Part shown: one piece after another, positions 50,901-59,954 of the stretch
Layout of the letters: every line of letters begins with the position of its first letter
How positions within the stretch are numbered: position 1 is the stretch's first letter
From: Brachypodius melanocephalos
Taxonomy: Eukaryota; Chordata; Aves; Passeriformes; Pycnonotidae
Reading direction: 5' to 3'
NCBI GenBank assembly: GCA_013398615.1
Contig: VZSR01003803.1
Coordinates: forward strand, 64,537,604 to 64,601,603
DNA length: 64,000 nucleotides
The notes under the pieces: generated by a model
What the model was told of the DNA's origin: nothing
Database searches by the model: none
Seen by the model: only the letters and a program-made list of their open reading frames with translations
Program-made: the position numbers and the translations under genes

Positions 50901-52302
50901 TCTGACATTGGAGGTGAGGTTGTAAAGGTTATGATTGCAGCTGAGGTGTTCAGCAACCTGCCAGAGGCACATGACAGGGCAAGGCTTTCTAAAATTAGTA
51001 ACATGATGAATGATTGTATTATTTACTGTCTCATTAACTGGGTCTGCACTTGAATCAGAAAACTGATTAAAAAAATTAAAGAAATAGAATATTCCACTCA
51101 AAGAGTGGAGTTAATGCAAAAGCCTACCTCAGAAGAAAACACTTGCACCTGCACTGTTCAACTCCCACATGAATGACAAATCAGTCTGTTCTGGCACAGA
51201 CATTTGATTTATGTACACAGATGCCCTAAACATCACAGTCCAAACCAAGACTCTAGCCCACACTGAAAGCATTGTTAGCATCATTGCTCTTTAGTCTCTT
51301 AACTTTTTATATGAAAATTGAGTACTAAATCAAAAGTTAAAATATAAAGAGGGTTTCTTTCATTTCAGAAAACACATTAAATACAAATAGCTCAATGTCA
51401 GCACTTGGAAGTGAGCAGGACTTTCCTAAATGTAGAGAAGACAAAACCATTGTGCCAGTTTCTATATGGGCTACCAACTCAATGAGACAAGAAAATACTG
51501 CATTTTACATCCCTCTATCTCAAGACACACTTCCACTATTACAAAGATCAGTACGTGGAAATACATCAGAAATGGTGTAACAGTTAAACTCCCAGCACAT
51601 CACTCCATAAGCAACTTGTGCATGTTTTTGTTCATCACCAGCTTCCCAAAGCTGCCCCACTGAAGGCCAGTTACTGAGGTACTTCCTGTGTTCCTCAACC
51701 CACAAACTAAAACGGTGTTTCCAACTAAAATTAATACCCTCAGTTTTGGTGACACAGATGAGAGCCACCAGCAATCCCCACATTGTTTTGTGCCTAGGCT
51801 TATCTGAAAATTGTGCTGCTGCAACTAAAAGCAGAATCTGCTAACTACTAGACATCTGTTTTATGATAATAATTAAAAAAGAAATATTTACTGTGTTCTT
51901 AAATAATATTTTAATGGAATCTCGCACACTCCTTTGTGGTGCTATAAATGCTGGCCATCTCAAAATGAACTGGTTAATGACCTGACATTTTAATTTGTGC
52001 TCTCAATAGTGTCCTGTTGTGTTTTCTAATATGTAAAGAATATAGTGTTTGCAATTAAGACACAGGACAAAACCAGATGATGCACACTGCTGTTTAGTGA
52101 CCTACTATTGCTAAAATAATTAAGAATGTGTTTTCACCTGTACTTGCAGATTTCCTGCCTTTCCCAGTGTACCCAGACTTGAGAGACTTTTATGCTTCCT
52201 ACCCTTGGGACCCTCTGCTCACTGAGAGTCTTTGTTGAGCAATTGAAAAACGGGATACCCAAAACCGATAAAAAATAAACTAATGGCAGAAAAAGCAGCA
52301 AC

Positions 52303-52308
52303 TTTATT
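52303..52308 (-). promoter_or_regulatory. MID1: Candidate distal polyadenylation signal for MID1
   Basis: AATAAA on the minus strand within 'GAGAGCAATAAAGTTGCTGC', followed by a T-rich stretch further on. It is one of several candidate hexamers left of the MID1 stop (others at 52790-52800, 52899-52905 and 54243-54248). MID1 transcripts in mammals have long 3' UTRs, so a distal site is plausible, but usage cannot be read from sequence. Confidence 0.25.
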
Positions 52309-52338
52309 GCTCTCTGAAAGCAAACAACAGGAAAATAC

Positions 52339-52360
52339 AGTGGACTGGAGACAGTCCACT
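52339..52360. repeat. Perfect 9-bp hairpin with GAGA tetraloop
   Basis: Arms AGTGGACTG (52339-52347) and CAGTCCACT (52352-52360) around GAGA. Mixed base composition makes it somewhat less likely by chance than the AT-rich palindromes. It lies about 30 bases from the candidate distal polyadenylation signal. Confidence 0.75.
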
Positions 52361-53072
52361 AAATAATTTATGACATATAGCCCATTGCAGAATGATTTTG
52401 GTTTTTTTTCTCTATTAGGCGTGCATTAACACATAAAAGTCAAACACATGGAAAATCTTACCTGGTCTCAGAGAAAAATAGTCCTCACCCTTCCATTTCC
52501 TCAGTGTTCAACCCTACTCTAAGCTGCTACTATCTCCTAAAGAGATTGTGTTATTGTTTGCTCTAATTCTGCTGAACCCCAAATTGGTTATAAGTACACT
52601 TTTGAAATAATCATTATACCAACACAGGCTTTATCTACCACTTTCATTGCTTGCATCTCAGCAGATTATTCCTCAAAAATCTGCATTTGTTAAACATAGC
52701 ATTATACAATGTCATCTCATTCCTTGTCACAAAACTCTCAAAAAAAAGGGAAAAATCCTCATCTAAGACTGAATGCTACATTAAAGTACCATGTTTTATT
52801 TTTATACAAGAATTACTTCTTTCCCCAGATTTTAATTCATTACTATGGACCATGCAAAATGCCACAGACCACAGAAGCTACATTTTCAAATGGAAATTTT
52901 TATTGATTAATCAGGCATTGAATCAAGTATTGTAAAATAAACAGATTTTGTTTGTTAAAAAATGTCCAGAAGAATACTGTTCATAGCAAACTTGTTTCCT
53001 CATTGTCATACAGAATACGAAATTGTCCAAGAAACGAGCAAAAAAGGAACACCTGACTAATTGCTGTCACTT

Positions 53073-53190
53073 GGTATGTGTATATACATACGTGTGTGTA
53101 TACACAAATTACACACTACATTTGTGCATATGCTGGTGTGTGTATACCCATACATACATGTACATATATACACAAACATATATGCACAAA
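53073..53190. repeat. Compound TG/TA microsatellite
   Basis: Alternating purine-pyrimidine tract with units TG, TATA, CATA and TACA ('GTATGTGTATATACATACGT', 'GGTGTGTGTATACCCATA'), interrupted by short unique bits. Typical degenerate dinucleotide microsatellite. Confidence 0.8.
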
Positions 53191-54053
53191 GACTACTGAC
53201 TGAATTAAAAGGACATTGGAGAAATGTGGCTTAGCTCCAATGAAGTATTCTGTGTTAAAATAAAGATGATACAGGAAGGTCTGTAGATAACAGACCATCC
53301 TTTTTCTGTGGGCCAAAACCACAATGTGCCTTTAGACTCATGCTCTGTCTTTACAATGAAAACATGTGAAATCATTTGGGACCTCTCCAAATTCATGGTA
53401 TTGTTTCCATCCAGCTCAATCTCTGTCAACATTGTATAACCAAACACTGAGCAGTGTCTTCAGTTTATCCACTACTGAAATCAGCTTCTAGATCTAATAT
53501 TTCTTGCAAAAGAGAAGATACACAGCCTTGCTACATTGCTTTGGTAATTTACCCTTTCCTTTTAGGCAGAAACTTGGCAATAACCCTAGAATAAATGTCC
53601 TTTCTTCATGCATCCTGTTATCATTGCTTTACATCAGACATCTTCTGTCAACTCATTTTCAAAATTTTCATACCATCTCAGCTAGCTCCCAAACATCCCA
53701 GGCCAGATCATCTGGGCATTGTATATCAGATTGTAATATTTTACAGTAATATTTTACTCAATTTTAAAATGCAATGCTTGGGGACTGATTTACATTTTCA
53801 TTTTTGAGGGTACACATTTCTTGATAATTAATGACACTAAGATAAACACTGAGGTTTGCTGTATGTACACACTTTGCCTTTTTATGTCTACTCAGGAAAG
53901 ATCAGTGGCTCCTACCTGTGAACTCTGGGACGTTGCCTGGCTGAAAGCCATGGTAGCAGCAATGTACTGCCAGACTTTTCTCCATTTAATTCAGCTGTTA
54001 GCAGGGCATATAAAGGGAAATCAAAGGAACATGGAAAGGCATTTGTTTTCTGT

Positions 54054-54110
54054 TAAAAAAAAAAAACAAAAACAAAAAACCAAAAAACCAAAACCAAACC
54101 AAATCCAAAG
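54054..54110. repeat. A-rich low-complexity tract
   Basis: A run of A interrupted by single or double C ('AAACAAAAACAAAAAACC', 'CCAAAACCAAACCAAATCC'). Low complexity; it explains the lysine-rich reading of the small open frame across it. Confidence 0.75.
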
Positions 54111-55219
54111 CAACAAATGGGCATGTATGTATTCTCCCCATCTTGTTCATAAATTTTTGACATAAGCATAAGGCAAATTGTAGTAGAGCTTTGTACCTGG
54201 AGAATCAGAATTTTAAAAATCTGAAGCTGAGCTTGGAGCCATTTTATTTTGGACCCATTACTGAGCAAAGTGCATTAAGGCATCTTTTGCAAAAGACACC
54301 TAAAGCATGGTTATAAATTACTGAGCAAATCTTTAAAGCTGATATTCAATTTACCTTTTCTCTACACAGGCAGATTTTCACCACTTGCATAGTAACAACA
54401 AAACATTGTAGAAAAATCATTTTTAAAGTGGTTATATGCCTCAAGCATCTCCCAAAATGATTTATACATATGTATTGCAAAAATTACAAAAAGCTTCTAT
54501 CTGTAAAGGCAAAGAGAAAAAAATGCACCTGATTCGGCTCTGAGATAAAGTACATACGACCTCTACTGCCTTCACTGAAGCTCTCCTACCAACACCAGGA
54601 TGAACATAGGGTCTCCCCATGCAGATTTCTACTGCTGCTGAGAGCTTACTCCCCACTTTTCATTCACAGTGAACTGTGCTTTCCCAAACCGCCTAGGACA
54701 ATGATAACTGTGAGCAAACTCCAGCTGTAGCGTTTCTCCATACAGCACATGTAAAACAGATTTCCTTGCTTTGTTACAGACACTACGCAGTGTATGACAA
54801 TGAAACATTTGTATTTAATTTGAAACCGATGGTAAAGTGGCGCATGTCTCACTTCTGAGTTGTTGGCTGGGTTTGCTGTGTTGAACCTTGTAAAATCAGT
54901 GATGAGCATTCACATGTCTACCATCAGAACCGTGACATCTTCTATTACAATCAATCCTTAAATGATGCCGTGCTCTATCAAATTAGTTTGCAGTCAGACA
55001 TTGGATTGGCTGCTCTCCTCCAGTGTTGCTGATTCTCAGAGACAGTATCAGCCTTCCACATCCTTAGTGATTCTACAATGTTTCCCAAAGACGAGAGAGA
55101 AGTACTGGTAGATGGGAATATTGCCATCAATAAAATAAATCACCAGATGATTTATCCACTCACATTTCTAGGAGATATTCCACATGTTTTTTATGAACTG
55201 AGAGAGCACTTCCTTGTGA

Positions 55220-55857
55220 ACAGAAGTAAATAAACTTTATTCTTTTGCTGTGCTGGCGAGCTTCACTTCCTCGCTTGCTTTTGTTCTTCTGGTCTGCACA
55301 CTCCCACGTGCAAAGTAGAAATTGGGAGATCTCGCACTCCACAAGGCTGGTAATGGGACCACTAATGCTCATACAAGTAAAACCTGTAGTATACTGACTT
55401 GTCCACTATGCAGTTTTCATCTTTCCAATTTCCTGCTATTATCCACTGTAAAATAAAATTATTCAAAAGGCTGATGAAACTTTAATTAACAGGATCACCA
55501 ATGTGCAAAAAAACTCCCCCAATACAACAGGAAGTCATTTCCCAGGTGTCCATACTAGGCTATCACTTTTCTCTTTTTTTTTTTTTTTAAATTTTTATAA
55601 ATAATTTATAAATCTTCCTGTAAGAGATGAAATACAAAACCAACCAAACAAAACCAACTGAGAAAAAAAAATGTTCTAAGATATTATTAAAGCCACGTCT
55701 TGTCCTTCAGTACAAAATGCACAGGAAGAGTCAGTTTTGCCCAAATTTGGCAGCATTGTCTGGGATGCCACATGGATCCATCAGCTCCAGGTGAGCTCCT
55801 GGTGGCACCGCTGGCCGCCTGGGAAGATGTGTCATCCTACCTTTTGGCTTCTAGCAG
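55220..55857 (-). other. MID1: MID1 proximal 3' UTR
   Basis: The stretch directly downstream (leftwards) of the MID1 stop codon up to the first strong AATAAA (55236-55241) plus a nominal 15-20 bases to cleavage. It contains a T-rich segment in minus orientation ('TTTTTTTTTCTCAGTTGG' near 55640-55670) and an A-run opposite 55573-55588. The cleavage position is inferred, not seen. Confidence 0.55.
55236..55241 (-). promoter_or_regulatory. MID1: Proximal polyadenylation signal of MID1
   Basis: Canonical AATAAA in minus-strand context 'GCAAAAGAATAAAGTTTATT', about 620 bases past the stop codon. It is the first unambiguous canonical hexamer downstream of the coding end, so it is the best candidate for the short 3' UTR form. 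Confidence 0.55.
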
Positions 55858-56206
55858 TCACGCGAGCTGCTCGGAGGAGTCTAGGTGGTCGGGGATAGGC
55901 AAGCCCGTTATAATGGTCAAACATTTATTCCACACCGTGAACGTGGGGCACACTGGCTGGCCAAATGTAATGTCAAAAGTGTAAAGGTGTAGGGAGTTCA
56001 AAGCATCATAAAAGGCAAGGGAACCATTGTCGTAGTCCAGCAAGATCCCGACCCGCCGGAGGTGAGGCGCGGGCTCGATGGGGATCTCTTTGCTGTTGTG
56101 CCGCACCACCCACGTGTTATTGCAGCGGCAGAGCACCCAGGAGGCAGAATTCTTTCCAATCCACTCGTGCTTCGGTGCTGACTTGTAGGAAATACCAATA
56201 GCATAC
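55858..56206 (-). CDS. MID1: MID1 last coding exon: C-terminal SPRY domain and stop
   Basis: MID1 (TRIM18) is a microtubule-associated RING E3 ubiquitin ligase that, in mammals, targets the catalytic subunit of PP2A through the alpha4 protein and is mutated in X-linked Opitz G/BBB syndrome. This exon encodes its final 115 residues: the end of the B30.2/SPRY domain, with 'SAPKHEWIGKNSASW', 'CRCNN', 'RVGILLDYDNGS' and 'FYDALNSLHLYTFD', ending 'GLPIPDHLDSSEQLA' and TGA at 55858-55860. The acceptor is the pyrimidine-rich 'TTTTGTTTTGCAG' just upstream of 56206. The exon opens with the third base of a tryptophan codon, matching the TG left by the preceding exon. 349 bases = 1 + 116 codons. The paralogue MID2 differs at several of these positions and has a longer tail, so MID1 is the better call. 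No disruption seen. Confidence 0.96.
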
Positions 56207-57772
56207 CTGCAAAACAAAAGAACATCTCAAGGAAAAAAATGCTTCCTGCCATTTTGTCTCTCACGAAGTCAAATGTCAGCCCAGAGGACTCGCTGGAATG
56301 CACCCACCTCCTACTGCTCTGAGTTAAGCTCTAATTAAATGATGTTTCACCACAACATCTGCACAGGCTTAATTAATGGTTTTCCCTGTCTCTCTTTTGG
56401 GTCTGAGAGGTCAGGGAAACTCATAGTATTATTTCTGGTTTGGCAGCTACGGCAGTTTTTTTGAGGGCTTGCCTCTGGTATTGAAAAGGAAGATTGTTGA
56501 GTACTCAGCAATGCAGAGTTTAAATCACTGGACCCCAAATTTCAATTTCCAACAGATGAATACAGAGGAATTCATTGATTTTAAAATACATTGCTATCTG
56601 TCAGCTAATCTCTCCTTGCTCCTTTAATACATGGCCCTGAAGAAGGAATGCAGGCGTAAACATCAAAGAACACATTAAACATCCTCTCTTTCCCCGCTCA
56701 CCCCCCCATTTTGCCATTTTTAAATATGTTTTGGCAGATGTTGGTGTGGTTTTCAGATTCAAATGAACATTTTTGAGACTGGGTTTCAGGCCAAGTTAAG
56801 CAACTGTAGGTGAAGACATTTGCTCTGCAAACCATAATTCATAGCAAGATGTGAAGGGGTAGAAGGATTGTGAAAATGTTCTCATTAATGGATACTGAGG
56901 AAAAATACGTGATTTATCATATATAACAGAAATTTAAAAGTTCCTCACGTTCTAGAGACACTGCAGTATTTGTTGGACTTTCAACCAACAGAGATTAATG
57001 TGCCATAAGATTTTTTTCCCCACTCCATAGCACTGGCACAGACAAACAGCATCTTACTTCTTTGAGACAGTGGGAAATACCTGAAGACCCTACTGATTTT
57101 TCCACTCCATTAACTTTCATCATGATGTCTTTGAATACCAAAGGATAACATCTCTTCCATTGACTAAAGGCCCCCTGAAATACACCCCTGTATGACACAG
57201 AGGATCATTCAGAAGCAAAGGAAAACAGTCTTCTGTTTCCTGCCCCTTGCTTCATTCCCTGGGGCACAGCTACAGCTCTGCTGCTTCATGTCCCCTTCCC
57301 AAATGCAAATCTGACCTCTGCCCCTGTTAAACTGGATCATCAAGTTGCCCTCAGTTTTATTTATTTTTTTCATAGTGAAGGACAGAAAAATCTTTTACAT
57401 TTAGTAGAGAAGTGATCACATTTGCAAAGTTACCTCTGTGTAAAAAAGATGAAACTTTTTGATCCCCCCAATTAAAAAACACCTTGAAATATACTGTATG
57501 TGTAGGTTCAAAAAAACAACCAGCCCCAGCTGAGGAGCAAAAGTCCTGTGAAGGCTGCTAAATACAAAGATGCATAATCTGACAGATTTATTTCTGGAGT
57601 CCAAAGGTGCTGGAGATTGGGAAACTCATCTGACAAACTATTTGAAAATATATGCTTGGCCTCCTCATACTGTTCCTGATGTCTCTGCTACCAGTCTCTA
57701 TCAGAGAAACTGTGCCAACAGCCGTGCGATGGGGACCAGTGATTCTTTTCACATCCATTTTCAGATACATAC
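56207..57772 (-). other. MID1: MID1 last intron
   Basis: Intron of 1566 bases between the two SPRY-encoding exons. Donor GTATGT at 57772-57767, acceptor GCAG ending at 56207. Contains no recognisable repeat or nested gene; small open frames (56347-56538, 56995-57198) are without recognisable content. Translation continues open for about 28 codons past the donor if the intron is retained, which is not evidence for an isoform. Confidence 0.9.
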
Positions 57773-57980
57773 CATGTACTCCCGCTTATGACCACTTCCC
57801 AATAATGCCGCCCGCTGTCGATGAAGACGTTGCCAGCTACTCCATAGCTCCCTTGGCTCGTGAATCGCTCTGGGGTGTGACTCTTCTTGGATGACGTTTC
57901 ATCCCGTTCCACTGTCAAGTTATCATGAGACACTTTCAATTTTCTATGAGCAGATTTGGGGTCCAGTTTAAATGGCTGAC
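57773..57980 (-). CDS. MID1: MID1 coding exon: PRY and start of SPRY domain
   Basis: Encodes 68 whole residues beginning 'QPFKLDPKSAHRKLKVSHDN' and continuing through 'KKSHTPERFTSQGSYGVAG' and 'IDSGRHYWEVVISGST', the PRY segment and first strands of the B30.2 domain, with the conserved 'HYWEV' hallmark of PRY-SPRY proteins. The domain contributes to microtubule association and is where many Opitz syndrome mutations fall (family knowledge). Acceptor 'GCATCTCTAG' precedes 57980; donor GTATGT follows 57773. The exon starts with GT, completing the AGT serine codon opened by the upstream exon, and ends with TG of a tryptophan codon. Length 208 = 2 + 68 codons + 2. Sequence is nearly identical to mammalian MID1; no frameshift. 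Confidence 0.96.
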
Positions 57981-59792
57981 CTAGAGATGCAGAGACAAAG
58001 ACGACAGAAGAAGGGTTTGGCTTTGATTTTTAAAAGGAGAGTGGATTAGCAAATATCTAAGCCCACATGATTACATAACCATATTCATTTCCTCCTCTCA
58101 AGTGTTCTTGAGATAGACTAACCTATCCTGATCCCTGCAATAGCTAGTTTCCACTGCATTGTCAGTTTACTGTCAACTTCATTGTGCACTAACTTCCCCG
58201 TGTCGATAATCCCTGAAAAGAGCCCTACATAATCATCACGTCCATTATCTCTGACCCAGAGGTAACCAGAATACTCTAATTCTTGCATGTAATTGAAACC
58301 AATATACATGCTAATAAAGGTCTGAGGGTTGCTTTTTTTTCACAGCATATTAGATTTAGAATAACTTGCATTCTATTAATTCTCTAGGGATAGAGCTCCA
58401 TAATATCAACTTCATTATTCCTACAAAAAGTATGATTTCAAAACCCACAAAATGAGTTTGAAAATAAGAAGCACTAGACTTTTCTCTTTGTTCACTGACA
58501 GCTTTATTTGTAACAAGCACAGTCAACAATTCAGGATTGCTTTGGAAGGATGCCCATGTGGTGCTGGATACTGTGCATTAAAAGGAAGGAAGTGAACTGT
58601 AACTTAGTCCAAATAATTTGGTGCAATAACATTACTCAGGCTGTTGCTCTTGGCAAGTATCTTCGGCTGTAGCACAAGGTTTGTAGACAATAACAGGAAA
58701 CTCTTTGGTAAACCAAGCCTTGTAGATATATAAAGCCCACCACAATTCTGACAGGACTGCTCATTGTGTCAGAAAGCAGAACAATCATTTACCTCCACCA
58801 CGAGACAACTAGAAAAGAGACAACTAAATATGTGCATTTAGCTACGTATTATGACCAAATATGGAATAAACCCATTGGAAAGTACTATTTCTTACTGCCT
58901 GACAGCAGTAACATAACCTCCTGCCTGCCTTTCTGACTGTTCTAGTCGCCTTTGTGTGCTGGAGCAGTGTCTGAAGGATGTCTCTCTGTACTAAATTGTG
59001 TCTGGTTAATAGCAAACAGAAGGAAACCAGGAAGGTGTACATGCCATTCTATTCAGACTCCTTCTTGTATTGCTCAGTATCACCCCTCTTCAAGCACCCT
59101 CCCCTACAATAAGTAGGATTCAGAAGACGCACAAATCCCAGTTTTTCCTTTCCAGCCCTCAGAGCTGCCCATGATGACCACATGACTGAGGGATTAGCTG
59201 GGGCAAGAGGGAAAAAACAGCTGAAAACTGTCTTAAAATTGCTATTCTACATCTGCTAATAATTTGAGTAACCATCGGTTTTTTGAAGTGGGATCTCTGA
59301 CTAGTCTATCACCTTGCTGAACGCCATAAAAAATGAGGGTGTTGAAGCTAAGAAGTTTTCCAATGTCCTAAAAAAGAGATAATTTTGGAGGATAAAATTA
59401 GACTAGCAATTACCTTATGAACACTACACAAAATTAAAATGTTTTACTGCAAACATAAGAAAAGTTTTTGCTTTGTAGAGGAAAAAGAATAGAGGATATT
59501 AAAACAAAACCACAAAAGAGTATTTTCAATAATTTCCCATATGATGGGTTTGTTCCTATGTGATATTTCCAGTGACCAAACTACAGATTTATCTCTCAAA
59601 TAAAACTCAACATGTTTTCTGCACTACAGAATACTCAGGAAATCTTGAATTATGTTAAATAATTGACTCTTATTTTGGAAAGCACATTAAAAGAGTTGAA
59701 CTTCTCGGTCCTATTGTATCTTCCAAAGGCCAGACCTAAAAGGAAAGGCCAGAAAGGAGAAGACTTTGTGTATCCTGATGTCGGTTACTCAC
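57981..59792 (-). other. MID1: MID1 intron between FN3 and PRY-SPRY exons
   Basis: Intron of 1812 bases; donor GTGAGT at 59792-59787, acceptor CTCTAG ending at 57981. It carries a 63-codon open frame at 58118-58309 on the same strand (see findings) and otherwise no recognisable element. Confidence 0.88.
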
Positions 59793-59954
59793 TGTTTGTC
59801 TTGAGCTTGCCAGGCTCGCTGCTCCGGCTGCCAGCCTGGTTAATGGCCTTGACAATGAAGATGTACTTGGTGCCACTCTGTAACCCGTGCACTGTGTAGT
59901 GGTTTTGTTTGATATTAGGAACAATCATCCAGCTGTCGGCTGAGTTGCACAAAC
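59793..59954 (-). CDS. MID1: MID1 coding exon: C-terminal half of the fibronectin type III domain
   Basis: Encodes 53 whole residues with 'NSADSWMIVPNIKQNHYTV', 'GLQSGTKYIFIVKAINQAG' and 'SRSSEPGKLKTN', the last strands of the FN3 domain that links the coiled-coil/COS box to the B30.2 domain in MID1. The 'SGTKYIF.VKAINQAGSRSSEP' stretch is characteristic of FN3 strands F-G. Acceptor 'TTCAAAACTGCAG' lies before 59954, with a rather weak pyrimidine tract; the donor is a strong GTGAGT after 59793. The exon starts with GT (completing a serine codon) and ends with A (opening the next serine codon): 162 = 2 + 53 codons + 1. Compared with human MID1 one Met is Ile in 'YIF(M/I)VKA'; otherwise conserved. 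Confidence 0.96.

Larger units (their letters stand above)
42666..52302. other. Intergenic DNA, no gene seen
   Basis: AT-rich with no recognised exon. Holds the paired hairpins at 46952-47002, a 13-bp hairpin at 47177-47221 and a 29-base T run at 47944-47972. Open frames such as 44143-44538 (131 codons) have no recognisable domain. The segment nearest MID1 may overlap very long 3' UTR isoforms, which cannot be decided from sequence. Confidence 0.5.
52309..55219 (-). other. Possible distal 3' UTR of MID1, or intergenic
   Basis: This stretch lies beyond the proximal polyadenylation signal of MID1. It has no open frame with recognisable protein, and includes a TG/TA microsatellite (53073-53190), a perfect 9-bp hairpin (52339-52360) and an A-rich tract (54054-54110). 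It may be transcribed in longer MID1 isoforms. RNA reads or cross-species conservation would be needed to decide. Confidence 0.3.

Noticed and set aside
57688..57939. Open frame reading through the MID1 donor into intron
   Set aside because: The first part is the real PRY exon; the tail after 57773 is intron read-through with a canonical GTATGT donor.
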